Source of the DNA: Roseovarius sp. THAF9
GTDB taxonomy: Bacteria; Pseudomonadota; Alphaproteobacteria; Rhodobacterales; Rhodobacteraceae
DNA length: 64,000 bases
NCBI RefSeq assembly: GCF_009363715.1
Contig: NZ_CP045404.1
Coordinates: forward strand, 2,882,001-2,946,000
Direction: 5' to 3'
The position numbers and the translations under genes were made by a program. The notes under the pieces were generated by a model. It made no database searches, had not been told where the DNA came from, and was given only the letters and a program-made list of their open reading frames with translations. Shown here piece by piece: positions 17,512 to 27,407 of the stretch. The stretch's first letter is position 1. Each line of letters opens with the position of its first letter.

Positions 17512-17636
17512 GGTTGACCGCGAAGGCAGACATTCAATTATCCATCTTCAGCGCTTTATTTTATCTTTTCACCGGGGTGGGCACGCAATTGGCTGCGCCA
17601 ATCGCTTCCGCACACTCGCATCAAAAACGGTCAGCC

Positions 17637-19436
<1,800 letters not shown>

Positions 19437-19538
19437 GCGGTTGGTATGTAGGGGATTTGGGGGGTGGTCAAGGTGGCTTGAGCACGCGGGACATGAGCGC
19501 GAAACGCCCTATGTCATTTCCCAGAACAGGAGGCGACC

Positions 19539-19820
19539 ATGCATAACGAAACGACACTGACCGGCGTTCTGGTGACCGGCAAGGTGCAGGGCGTGAACTA
19601 CCGCGCCTGGACGCAGGAAGAGGCGAAGTCGCGCGGTCTGCGCGGCTGGGTCCGCAACGAGGCCGATGGGTCGGTCCGGGCCGCTCTGACGGGGCCGGAA
19701 GAGGCAGTGGCAGATATGCTGCGCGCGATGGAAAAAGGCCCACCGGCGGCCAAGGTCGCGCGGGTGGAGCCGGAACCCGCCGAGGCGCCGGAGCAGGACG
19801 GGTTCGAGATCCTGCGATGA
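19539..19820 (+). CDS. acyP: Acylphosphatase
   Basis: 93 residues, the family length. It hydrolyses the carboxyl-phosphate bond of acyl phosphates. The signature GKVQGVNYRAWT at residues 14-25 holds the catalytic arginine (Arg22), and GWVRNEADGSV holds the catalytic asparagine (Asn40). An AGGAGG sequence lies just before the ATG. Acylphosphatases often stand alone, as here. The substrate in the cell is uncertain. Confidence 0.95.
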   Translation: MHNETTLTGVLVTGKVQGVNYRAWTQEEAKSRGLRGWVRNEADGSVRAALTGPEEAVADMLRAMEKGPPAAKVARVEPEPAEAPEQDGFEILR

Positions 19821-19837
19821 GGGGCGTACTTGGCGCG

Positions 19838-19870
19838 ACGTCATCCCGGACTTGATCCGGGATCTCCTGC
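19838..19870. repeat. Dispersed palindromic repeat of the TCATCCCGGACTTGATCCGGGAT type
   Basis: ATCCCGGA and TCCGGGAT flank CTTGA at 19843-19863. The element is well known as a dispersed intergenic palindrome in many alphaproteobacteria; translated it gives the tell-tale IPDQVRDD and SRIKSGMT strings on the minus strand, which can be read here. It lies between acyP and the metallo-hydrolase gene. Confidence 0.75.
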
Positions 19871-19996
19871 TCGTGGGCACGCCGCCACGGACAACGCGCC
19901 ATCTATATGCTTCTGAAACAGGCATCGCGCGGCTCGGCGTTACCGCCGCGCTGGCGCAAAGCTGACTTTCGCGCGCCATGCGCTACACTTCTCGGC

Positions 19997-20002
19997 AGGA
20001 GG
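19997..20002 (+). promoter_or_regulatory. Ribosome binding site that fixes the metallo-hydrolase start
   Basis: AGGAGG stands eight bases before the ATG at 20011, and the signal peptide begins there. This decides against the in-frame ATG at 19978, which would place the site inside the coding region. Confidence 0.75.
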
Positions 20003-20010
20003 TACTGCCG

Positions 20011-20841
20011 ATGGTCCGTCTCGCCCTTTTGCTCGCCGCTCTCACCACCCCTGCCGTGGCGCAGGAGGCCGAGCGCAAGCCCAGCCATTGCCTGTCCATC
20101 GCGCAATCCGCACCGGGGCTCGAATATATTCAAAAGGCCAGTTTTCGGGATCCGGTGCCGCAGGACAGGGTGCGCATTCATTACATCGCCCACGCGTCAT
20201 TCCTGATCCAGGCCCATAACGGAACCAGCGCGGTCACCGATTTCACCGGCTTTATCGGCAACGTGGATTTCCTGCCCGATGTCGTGACGATGAACCACGC
20301 GCACGAAACCCACTGGACGCCCTTCCCCGATCCCGGCATCCCCAACGTCCTGCCCGGCTGGGGGGAAGAGCATGGCGAAGGGATCGATCATTATGTCGAT
20401 CTGGGCGACATGGTGATCCGCAATGTCTCGACCGATATTCGCTCGCGCTATGGCGCGCCGGCGGAGCCCGAGGGCAACTCGATCTTCGTCTTCGAGACGG
20501 CGGGGTTGTGCATCGGCCATCTGGGTCACCTGCACCACATGCCAACGGACGAGCAATTCGCGGCCCTGGGCCGGGTCGATGTGTTGCTGGCGCCGGTCGA
20601 CGGGGGCTACACGCTGCCCCTGCCGCGGATGATCGAGACGGTCAAACGCCTGCGGTCGTCCATCGTCATTCCGATGCACTGGTTCGGCGACGGCACGCTT
20701 CAGGCGTTTCTGGCAGCGATGGAAGAGGAATTCGCCGTCGTGCGCACCGAGAACAGTGCACTGACCGTGTCGCTCGATACGCTTCCGGGCCAGCCCACCG
20801 TCATGGTGCTGCGGCCCCGGTGGCTGCGCGAGCCGGACTGA
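20011..20841 (+). CDS. Secreted metallo-beta-lactamase-fold hydrolase
   Basis: 276 residues. A signal peptide (MVRLALLLAALTTPAVAQ) directs it to the periplasm. The fold is suggested by VRIHYIAHASFLIQ, the metal-site region TMNHAHETHW (residues 94-102), GLCIGHLGHLHH, VDVLLAPVDGGYTLP and the C-terminal PMHWFGDGT. The usual HxHxDH is here HAHETH, with Glu-Thr in place of the Asp region, so metal binding may differ from typical members. The substrate is unknown. It converges on gcrA, whose stop codon lies just beyond this gene. Confidence 0.8.
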   Translation: MVRLALLLAALTTPAVAQEAERKPSHCLSIAQSAPGLEYIQKASFRDPVPQDRVRIHYIAHASFLIQAHNGTSAVTDFTGFIGNVDFLPDVVTMNHAHETHWTPFPDPGIPNVLPGWGEEHGEGIDHYVDLGDMVIRNVSTDIRSRYGAPAEPEGNSIFVFETAGLCIGHLGHLHHMPTDEQFAALGRVDVLLAPVDGGYTLPLPRMIETVKRLRSSIVIPMHWFGDGTLQAFLAAMEEEFAVVRTENSALTVSLDTLPGQPTVMVLRPRWLREPD

Positions 20842-20844
20842 GCC

Positions 20845-21432
20845 CTACCGTTTGCGGTCGCGGCGCGAGCTCATGGGCTGGAACGCGACGCCGACATGGG
20901 CCTCGCAATAGGGCTTGCCGGATTTCACCGGCAGACCGCAGAACCAGAAATCCGACGTCGCCGGGTCGCCCACGGGCCACTTGCAGGTCCGCTCGGTCAA
21001 TTCCATAAGCGACAGCTTCTTCGCCTTCTTCTCGATCTCGCTGACCTTGGCCAACGCCTCGGGGTCGATCTCGTTCGCAGACGGCTGCGGCGGCAAGGGT
21101 TGGCCCGCGGGGATGATCGCCTTGACGCGGCTCGCCGCGGCTGTGGGCGCCGGCTCTTCCTTGGGCTCGGGCTGCTTCGCCTCGGGCTTCGGCGCAGCAG
21201 GCTTGGCTTTGGGAGCGGGCTTGGCCTTGGGCGCGGGTTTGGGCTTGGCCGTGCTTTCCGAGGCCGCAGCCCCGTTGCCCGATCCGCTGCGGTTCGACAG
21301 GCCAAGGCGGTGCACCTTGCCGATCACCGCGTTGCGGGTCACGCCACCCAGTTCCTTGGCGATCTGGCTGGCCGACTGGCCCTCGCTCCACATCTTCTTC
21401 AGCAGTTCGACGCGCTCGTCACTCCAGGACAT
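20845..21432 (-). CDS. gcrA: Cell-cycle regulator GcrA
   Basis: 195 residues. GcrA is an alphaproteobacterial sigma70-associated regulator that acts at promoters methylated by CcrM. The N-terminal helix-turn-helix MSWSDERVELLKKMWSEGQS (residues 1-20), continuing to AVIGKVHRLGLSNR, is diagnostic. A long Ala/Pro/Lys-rich linker follows, and the C-terminal sigma-binding part has CKWPVGDP and FCGLPVKSGKPYC. Methylated-site (GANTC) control is known for the family. It stands alone, divergent from the ABC permease. Confidence 0.95.
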   Translation of the reverse strand: MSWSDERVELLKKMWSEGQSASQIAKELGGVTRNAVIGKVHRLGLSNRSGSGNGAAASESTAKPKPAPKAKPAPKAKPAAPKPEAKQPEPKEEPAPTAAASRVKAIIPAGQPLPPQPSANEIDPEALAKVSEIEKKAKKLSLMELTERTCKWPVGDPATSDFWFCGLPVKSGKPYCEAHVGVAFQPMSSRRDRKR

Positions 21433-21557
21433 GAGCCACCTTTCATTGGTTCAACACGCCGCCGGTGCACCGAGGGCGTGGTCTTTTTTCCAGTTGCCCT
21501 ATTCTAATCACTGGGCGTTGAGTTACAAGGCACCGCGAGACGACAATCGAGGCAGAG

Positions 21558-22361
21558 ATGCAGGAATTCCACGAAATGGGCAGCCGCCGCTTCGGGCGGG
21601 TCAACTGGCTTGGGCTGGCCACGCTGGCCAAGCGCGAAACACAGCGCTTTCTGGCCGTCTGGACGCAGACGCTGATGGCGCCGCTGGCGACGGCGGGGCT
21701 TTTCATGGTAATCTTTTCCATCGCCATCGGAGAGCGACGGGGCGACGTGATGGGCGTGGATTTCACCACCTTCATCGCGCCCGGCATCCTGATGATGACG
21801 GTGATCCAGAACAGTTTCGCCAACACGTCCTCGTCCATCGTGATTTCAAAGGTGCAGGGCAATATCGTCGATACGCTTATGCCGCCCCTGTCGCCGGCCG
21901 AGTTGGTACTGGGCTACCTCGCAGGGGCCGTGGCGCGGGGCGTGCTGGTGGCGCTGGCCATCGCCGTGGGGCTGGCGCTGTTTTTGGGGATCGTGCCGGC
22001 GCATCCGTTGATCTGGCTGGGCTTCGTGACGCTGGGCGCGGCGTTTCTGGGCGCGCTTGGCATGGTCGCGGGCATCTTCGCACAGAAATTCGACCAGATG
22101 GCCGCGATCACCAACTTCATCGTCACGCCGCTCGCGTTCCTGTCGGGCACGTTCTACTCGGTCGAGGCGCTGCCCGGTGCGCTCTACACGATCAGCCACG
22201 TGAACCCCGTCTTCTACCTGATGGACGGCGGGCGCTATGGCATGATCGGCGTCTCGGACAGCAGCGTGTCGCTGGGCGCGGCGATCGTGCTGGGCTCGAC
22301 AGTGGCGGTGTCTCTGCTGGCCTGGGCGCTGTTCCGCAAGGGCTATCGGCTGAAGGCGTGA
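21558..22361 (+). CDS. ABC-2 type transporter permease
   Basis: 267 residues with about six transmembrane helices. The ABC-2 pattern is seen in the first periplasmic loop (FTTFIAPGILMMTVIQNSFA), the block DTLMPPLSPAELVLGYLAGA, and the final section FLSGTFYSVEALP followed by HVNPVFYLMDGGRYG. It resembles the YadH/NodJ-type permeases that export polysaccharides or drugs. No ATPase gene is adjacent, so its partner must be elsewhere. A later ATG (MGSRRFG) is a possible start. The cargo is unknown. Confidence 0.9.
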   Translation: MQEFHEMGSRRFGRVNWLGLATLAKRETQRFLAVWTQTLMAPLATAGLFMVIFSIAIGERRGDVMGVDFTTFIAPGILMMTVIQNSFANTSSSIVISKVQGNIVDTLMPPLSPAELVLGYLAGAVARGVLVALAIAVGLALFLGIVPAHPLIWLGFVTLGAAFLGALGMVAGIFAQKFDQMAAITNFIVTPLAFLSGTFYSVEALPGALYTISHVNPVFYLMDGGRYGMIGVSDSSVSLGAAIVLGSTVAVSLLAWALFRKGYRLKA

Positions 22362-22428
22362 GCGAGCCCATCTTCTGCGCAGAGAATGGCGGCAAAAATG
22401 CGCATTTTCGCGCGCCCCGCGGTGCCGG

Positions 22429-23145
22429 TCAGCCCTGCTCCGCCGGGCTCAGCGCGCAGACATGACGCACCTTGCGCCCGTCGCGGAAATAGTCGTGCAT
22501 CCCGCGCCGGTCCTCGCCCAGAATAAGGTCGTGGTTGATCCATGTGGCCTCGTAATTCAACGCCTCGGCCATGAAGTCGGTGGCCTTGCGTGACGGCACG
22601 CCAACAACAGTGTGGCTGCGCCCCTCGACCTCGGTCACCGCGTTAAGCTGGTTGGACACTTCTTCCTTCAGAACCTGGATCATGGCGTTGTCTAGCACGA
22701 TGAACTCGCTGTCGATGATCACCAGTTCGGGCTGCAACGCCCGGATGAGTGACAGCAGGCGGAAGTGATCCATCACGTGGTAGAAGATGCCGTAAAGCGC
22801 CACCACGTCGAACCGTTCGCCCGCCGCGCCCCGCGCTTCGAGATCGGCGAAAAGATCGCCGCAGGTCAGCCGCACGCGCGGTGTGAACTCCGTGTCCGGG
22901 AAAGCATCGAACCGCGCCACCAGCTCGGGCCGGGCCTCGACCCCCACGACCTCGGACGCGCCGGCGGCCGCCAGCGCGTAGGACCACCGCCCGTCATGGG
23001 CGGCGATGTCCAGAACGCGGGCGCCTTCTATCTGCGGTAGAAACGGGTCGATGATCAGCTTGTGCCGCTGGTTCAGCCGATAGATCGTGGTCGCGTTGTC
23101 GTCATAGGGGGGAAGTTCGGTCAGAAAGTCGAACAACCCGCTCAT
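22429..23145 (-). CDS. SAM-dependent methyltransferase
   Basis: 238 residues. The glycine-rich SAM-binding motif I (ARVLDIAAHDGRWSYALAAA, residues 42-61) and the acidic residue at the end of strand 2 (VVGVEAR) identify a class I methyltransferase. GDLFADLE and VVALYGIFYHVMDH follow as motifs II and III. It resembles the DUF1698/CmoB-like small-molecule group, but the substrate is unknown. Its ATG overlaps the stop of the lipoprotein gene (ATGA), so the start at 23145 is preferred to the ATG two codons upstream. Confidence 0.8.
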   Translation of the reverse strand: MSGLFDFLTELPPYDDNATTIYRLNQRHKLIIDPFLPQIEGARVLDIAAHDGRWSYALAAAGASEVVGVEARPELVARFDAFPDTEFTPRVRLTCGDLFADLEARGAAGERFDVVALYGIFYHVMDHFRLLSLIRALQPELVIIDSEFIVLDNAMIQVLKEEVSNQLNAVTEVEGRSHTVVGVPSRKATDFMAEALNYEATWINHDLILGEDRRGMHDYFRDGRKVRHVCALSPAEQG

Positions 23146-23492
23146 CGGCACAGCCGCTCGGCGCGTTCGCCATAGGCGCGATAGGCTTTCCAGAAGCTTT
23201 CATCCCGGCTCCGGTCCGACTGGCGAATTTCCTGGGCCTTGTGCGGGTCGCGATAGAACGCCGCCGCGCGGCGCTGGTCGGACGGGTTCAGCGTCTGGTC
23301 CGCCGCTGCCTGGATACAGCCGCAGAGCGCGCGCGACCGCGACTTGCGGTCCGACGCAATGCAAGCGTTGGAAATGGGGCCCGACGCCATCGGCGCGGCC
23401 CGACTGACCGATCCGCTGCGCCCGTCGAAGCGGTCTGGCTGGCCACAACCGGCAAGGCCGACGGCCACGAACGTCATCAATAGCTTTTTCAT
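23142..23492 (-). CDS. Small lipoprotein
   Basis: 116 residues. The signal peptide with lipobox (MKKLLMTFVAVGLAGCG, LAGC at 13-16) marks lipid attachment at Cys16. The mature part has a conserved-looking cysteine trio (NACIASDRKS, ALCGCIQAAADQTL) and a C-terminal YRAYGERAERLC. Similar small lipoproteins with an RALCGCIQ pattern occur in Rhodobacterales, from memory, without known function. Coupled by four bases to the methyltransferase gene downstream, though a joint role is only inference. Confidence 0.7.
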   Translation of the reverse strand: MKKLLMTFVAVGLAGCGQPDRFDGRSGSVSRAAPMASGPISNACIASDRKSRSRALCGCIQAAADQTLNPSDQRRAAAFYRDPHKAQEIRQSDRSRDESFWKAYRAYGERAERLCR

Positions 23493-23637
23493 CAGGACTG
23501 TCCTGCTCTGTCCTCGAGGTGGCGGCGGGATCGCGGGTTTGCCCCGTCTTGGCCGCACCGTTTCGTTAACCTTCAATACGGGTGATATTGCCCCATCGCC
23601 CAGGGTTTTTCAATCGGGATGACGCGGGTCGCGACGC

Positions 23638-24234
23638 TCAGTCCTGCGACGGGTTCTCTTCGGGGCGCGTGGTGTCGTACTGATTGCCGGGCGAGGTAAA
23701 GCGCGTCCAGCGTGCCGGCAGAATAGAGCCGGAGGTCAGCGCGAGGTTCTCGCCCGTCGCCGGCATGAACCAGATCTCGGCTCCGGTGCCGTCGCTGTCG
23801 CGCTCGCGCACCACCGCACGGCGCGGAATGCGGATTTCAACGCTGGCCGCGGCTCGATACGGCAGGCCCGTGCCCATGCAGGTGGCCGGGGCGCCGACAT
23901 AGCTCTCGGCAGGCGCAACCTCGTTGAACACCCTGAGATCGTGCAGCACCACCTCCCCATCCACGGCCAGCGATCCGGGTGCCAGAAGGTCGCGCACATG
24001 CGGGCGCACATAGGCTGTCAGCCGCTCGCTTTGCGCCCAGACGCCGCAGAGCGCCAGCTGCCCGTCGATGGCACGGCGCGGCTCGACCGCCACGGTGATC
24101 CCGCCGCCGGTGCTGAAATCGCCGCCGCCCAACGTGATATCGCCGGTCAACGGCACGGTATCGGGCGCGGCCATGGCGTGGCCTGACAGGCTGAACACGG
24201 CCAGCGTGGCAGTCATAAAGGCGCGGAATGACAT
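23638..24234 (-). CDS. Secreted hypothetical protein
   Basis: 198 residues. Signal peptide MSFRAFMTATLAVFSLSGHAMAA, then a beta-rich domain with two cysteines (ALCGVWAQ, ATCMGTGLPYRA). No catalytic motif was recognised. A GGAGAG site precedes the ATG; the longer frame upstream lacks signal character. It is divergent from the DUF4394-like gene with 212 bases between starts, which should hold both promoters. Confidence 0.7.
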   Translation of the reverse strand: MSFRAFMTATLAVFSLSGHAMAAPDTVPLTGDITLGGGDFSTGGGITVAVEPRRAIDGQLALCGVWAQSERLTAYVRPHVRDLLAPGSLAVDGEVVLHDLRVFNEVAPAESYVGAPATCMGTGLPYRAAASVEIRIPRRAVVRERDSDGTGAEIWFMPATGENLALTSGSILPARWTRFTSPGNQYDTTRPEENPSQD

Positions 24235-24446
24235 GATGCAGCTCTCCGTTGTGAGTTGCCCAAGGCTACACAGCCTTCCCATGCGCTTCAACAGGACCGC
24301 CAACACCTCTGTGTGAAACCGCGAACGTGTAGTGAGGAAATAAATCCGAGCGCTCTGAAACTTCTCTCGCTCACCATCCGTGTTTCTGGTCAAGCGCCGG
24401 CCAAAAGGACTGGTTGCGTAAGCTAAAAAAGAGAGAGAGGAACACC

Positions 24447-25298
24447 ATGTATACTCGTACCATTACCGCTGTTTCCGCCCTGTCTATGCTGGGGGGCGCC
24501 GCCCTCGCGCAAAGCGACAGTGCAGATATGGGCTTTGCCCTTGCCAATGACGGCATGACCCTTGTTTCCATGGCCGACATCACGTCGCCCACCGACGTGC
24601 AGACCATGGACCTGAGCGAGTCGCTGGATGCCATCGCATGGCGCCCGGTCACCGGCGAACTGCTGGGCTTCAAGAACGGCATGGTCGTCACCATCGACCC
24701 CGCGAGCGGTGAAATGACCGATCTCGAAGCGTCGTTCAACGAAGACGCGATGGTGGCCGACGGCTCGAAGGTCGCGTTCGACTTCAACAACAAGATCGAC
24801 GCCGTCCGCGCCGTCTCGTCGGAAGAAGACAACCTGGTCTATTTCCCCAAGGATTTCAGCGCCGAGGACAAGGCCGGCAAGGTCGTGCGCGTCAATGATC
24901 TGGCCTATGCCGAGGGCGATGCCAATGCCAGCGCCGACCCGGTGATCTATGCCAACGCCTATACCAACGCAATCAATGGCGAGACCGCCGGCAGCACGTT
25001 TCAATACGCGCTCGACGCCGAGACGGACTCGCTGGTCAGCCTGGCCAATAACGAAGGCACGCTGGAAACCATCGCCGAAATCACCGTCGACGGCGAAGCC
25101 GTGGACCTGAGCGACTGGGGCGGGTTCGACATCATGTCACCGTCCGAGGGCGAAGACATGGCCTATGCCATCCTGCAGATGGAAGGCGCAGACAGCGCCG
25201 GCTTCTACACCATCAACCTGGAAACGGGTGAGGCGATGATGCAGGCCGATCTGGGCATGGGCGGTTTCACCGCGCTGGCCATCGCACAGGCGCGCTAA
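24447..25298 (+). CDS. Secreted DUF4394-like protein
   Basis: 283 residues. Signal peptide MYTRTITAVSALSMLGGAALAQ. The body has the DUF4394 repeat pattern seen in beta-propeller-like proteins: LDAIAWRPVTGELLGFKNG, VVTIDPASGEMTDL, VAFDFNNKIDAVRAVSS and VIYANAYTNA. The protein is acidic, with few basic residues, as expected for a periplasmic or secreted marine protein. A GAGAGAGG stretch lies before the ATG. The function of the family is unknown. The gene is followed by repeats and a strong terminator. Confidence 0.75.
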   Translation: MYTRTITAVSALSMLGGAALAQSDSADMGFALANDGMTLVSMADITSPTDVQTMDLSESLDAIAWRPVTGELLGFKNGMVVTIDPASGEMTDLEASFNEDAMVADGSKVAFDFNNKIDAVRAVSSEEDNLVYFPKDFSAEDKAGKVVRVNDLAYAEGDANASADPVIYANAYTNAINGETAGSTFQYALDAETDSLVSLANNEGTLETIAEITVDGEAVDLSDWGGFDIMSPSEGEDMAYAILQMEGADSAGFYTINLETGEAMMQADLGMGGFTALAIAQAR

Positions 25299-25310
25299 GG
25301 CGACGATTAC

Positions 25311-25367
25311 GTAACGAGTATCCCTGTTGTCCAGTTGGGTAACGAGTGTATTGGGGATGTAACGAGT
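25311..25367. repeat. Three direct repeats of GTAACGAGT
   Basis: The nine-base string GTAACGAGT occurs at 25311-25319, 25339-25347 and 25359-25367, starts spaced 28 and 20 bases, all within 60 bases after the DUF4394-like gene. The spacing is not constant, so it does not look like a simple tandem repeat. A protein-binding array or decayed repeat element is possible. Confidence 0.6.
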
Positions 25368-25370
25368 GAT

Positions 25371-25397
25371 GAGGGGGGCCTTTGGGCGCCCCTCTTT
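25371..25397 (+). terminator. Rho-independent terminator after the DUF4394-like gene
   Basis: GAGGGGGGCC pairs with GGCGCCCCTC (one mismatch) around a short TTTG-containing loop, followed by TTTTT. It lies about 70 bases after the gene stop, beyond the GTAACGAGT repeats, so the repeats would be in the transcript. Confidence 0.8.
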
Positions 25398-25438
25398 TTG
25401 TGCGTAGCAGGCGAATGTTGCGACCGCGCGGGACAGAG

Positions 25439-25525
25439 GCGCTGCAAAGCAGCGCCGCCGCGCGATCGCCCGCTGACCGAAAGGCGATTGCACGCAATCG
25501 CCGAAAGGGGGGCCGCCCCCCCTTG
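25439..25525. other. Cluster of three hairpins in intergenic DNA
   Basis: Three consecutive stems can be drawn: GCGCTGC/GCAGCGC (25439-25455), GGCGATTG/CAATCGCC (25483-25502), and a G6/C7 stem near 25507-25522. No gene frame is convincing here. They lie beyond the terminator and before the stop of the GNAT gene on the other strand. They could be a terminator region for the minus-strand cluster or a structured RNA. Confidence 0.45.
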
Positions 25526-25560
25526 GCTGGCATTCGCGCGGCTATCAGAGCCTGGCCGCC

Positions 25561-26145
25561 CTACCCCACATCCGTGCGCCCGCGCCGATCCCCGCGCAGC
25601 GCGGCGTAAAGAACATGTGTCCGCCAGCGCCCGGCAATCTGCAGGTAACTCTGCGCCACGCCCTCATACTTGAACCCGCAGCTTTCCAGCAGTCGCCGCG
25701 AGGGCGCGTTTTCCGGCAGGCAGGCCGCCTCCAGCCGCGACAGGTCCAGCCGCTCGAACGCGTGATGCGACACCGCCTGCAAGGCCTCGCGCATGTAGCC
25801 CTTTCGCGCATAGGGCTGGCCGGTCCAGTACCCCAGCGTGCCCGCCTGTGCCGGGCCGCGGCGGATATTGTCCAGCGTGATCGCCCCCACCAGCGCGTCG
25901 TCCTCGCGCCGGAACAGGAAGAGCGGCACCGCCGAGCCTGACGAGATCGACCGCTGCGACCAGTAGACCCTGTTGGCGAAGCCCTTGCGCGACAGGTGGT
26001 CGGCCGCCCATTGCGGCTCCCACGGGGTCAGGAAATCGGCACTGCTTTCGCGCAGGGTTGACCAGTCGCGGAAGTCGGTCAGGACGGGCTGACGCAGGGT
26101 CAGGCGTTCCGTCTCGATCCGGATCTTCCGGCGCGGCAGGAACAT
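25561..26145 (-). CDS. GNAT acetyltransferase (RimJ/RimL type)
   Basis: 194 residues. The opening IRIETERLTLRQPVLTDFRDW is typical of RimJ/RimL-like N-acetyltransferases, and the acetyl-CoA-binding block GTLGYWTGQPYARKGYMREA is present, with a later NAPSRRLLESCGFKYEG motif. These enzymes acetylate ribosomal-protein N-termini or other amines; the target here is unknown. Its ATG shares one base with the M16 peptidase stop (TGATG). It is the last gene of the long minus-strand cluster. Confidence 0.9.
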   Translation of the reverse strand: MFLPRRKIRIETERLTLRQPVLTDFRDWSTLRESSADFLTPWEPQWAADHLSRKGFANRVYWSQRSISSGSAVPLFLFRREDDALVGAITLDNIRRGPAQAGTLGYWTGQPYARKGYMREALQAVSHHAFERLDLSRLEAACLPENAPSRRLLESCGFKYEGVAQSYLQIAGRWRTHVLYAALRGDRRGRTDVG

Positions 26146-27407
26146 CAGGCCGCGCGCCTTTCCTGCAAGGTCTGCAAGGACGGCGCATGGCTCACGGGCC
26201 CGTAAAGCGCCAGCGCAGCGGGTGCTTGCGTTGCGATCACCTCGGCATGCGATTTGAGATCTGCAAGCGTGACCGCGTCGATCCGCTCCACCACCTCGTC
26301 AAGGTCCGGCACCCGGCCCCAGATCTGCATCATCCGCGCCGAGCGTTCGGCCCGGTTCGACGGGCTTTCCAGCCCCATCAGCAACCCGGCCTTCATCTGC
26401 GCCCGCGCGCGGTCCAGCTCGGCCTGGCTGAAATCTTCGGCGGCGCGCTTCATCTCGTCCACCGTCAGCCGGCCAAGGCTTTCCATCTCGTCCGCCGAAG
26501 TGCCGGCATAGATCGTAAGCATCCCGGTATCCGCATAGGCCCCGGCCTGCGCAAAGATCGTATAGCACAGCCCCCGCCGCTCGCGAATTTCCTGGAACAG
26601 GCGCGAGGACATCGAACCGCCCAGCGCCGAGGCATAGATCTGCGCGGTGTGAATGTCGGGGCTGGAGTAGTTCGAGCTTTCGAACGCCATGGCGAAATGC
26701 GCCTGTTCCAACGTGCGCACGGTGCGCGTCTCGCCCCCGGCGAACTTGGCCGCCGGTGGCGCGACGGTGTTGGAGGGCTGCATGTCGCCGAACGCCTCTT
26801 CGGCCAGCTTGACCAGCGCATCGTGATCCACGGCACCGGCAGCGGACAGGATCATCTGCCCCGGGCGATAGCGCTGATCGACGAAGCGCGTCAGGTCATC
26901 GCGCGAAAAGCTGCGCACGCGGTCCTCGGGGCCCAGGATCGTGCGGCCCAGCGGGTGGTTGGGATAGGCCTGCTCCTGCAACCAGTCGAAGATGATGTCG
27001 TCGGGCGTATCCAGCGCCTGCCCGATCTCCTGCAGGATCACCCCGCGCTCGACCTCGATCTCGCGCGCATCGAAAACCGGGTTGCGCAGGATATCGGCCA
27101 CCACGTCCAGCGCCAGCGGCACGTCATCGGCCAGCACGCGGGCGTAATAGGCCGTCACCTCGCGGCTGGTATAGGCGTTTATATAGCCGCCCACATCCTC
27201 TATCGCCTCGGCAATCTCCAACGCGTTGCGCCGCTCGGTGCCCTTGAAGGCCATGTGTTCGAGAAAATGCGCGATACCGTTCTGCGCGGCGTCCTCGTGC
27301 CGGGCCCCGGCCAGAACCCACACGCCGATGGCGGCCGATTGCAGGCCCGGCATGTGTTCGGTGACGATGCGAAATCCGTTGTCGAGAGTGGTCAGGTTGA
27401 CGGTCAA
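26145..27407 (-). CDS. M16 family zinc peptidase (mitochondrial processing peptidase-like)
   Basis: 420 residues. The inverted zinc motif HFLEH is at residues 47-51 with Glu50 catalytic. The block NAYTSREVTAYYARVL and the later glycine-rich GGSMSSRLFQEIRERRGLCY are typical of MPP beta-like bacterial members. The start is a TTG overlapping the thrC stop (TTGA), giving MTVNLTTLDNGFRIVTEHMP, which matches the family N-terminus. thrC next to an M16 peptidase is a common alphaproteobacterial arrangement. Its bacterial substrates are not established. Confidence 0.92.
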   Translation of the reverse strand: MTVNLTTLDNGFRIVTEHMPGLQSAAIGVWVLAGARHEDAAQNGIAHFLEHMAFKGTERRNALEIAEAIEDVGGYINAYTSREVTAYYARVLADDVPLALDVVADILRNPVFDAREIEVERGVILQEIGQALDTPDDIIFDWLQEQAYPNHPLGRTILGPEDRVRSFSRDDLTRFVDQRYRPGQMILSAAGAVDHDALVKLAEEAFGDMQPSNTVAPPAAKFAGGETRTVRTLEQAHFAMAFESSNYSSPDIHTAQIYASALGGSMSSRLFQEIRERRGLCYTIFAQAGAYADTGMLTIYAGTSADEMESLGRLTVDEMKRAAEDFSQAELDRARAQMKAGLLMGLESPSNRAERSARMMQIWGRVPDLDEVVERIDAVTLADLKSHAEVIATQAPAALALYGPVSHAPSLQTLQERRAA

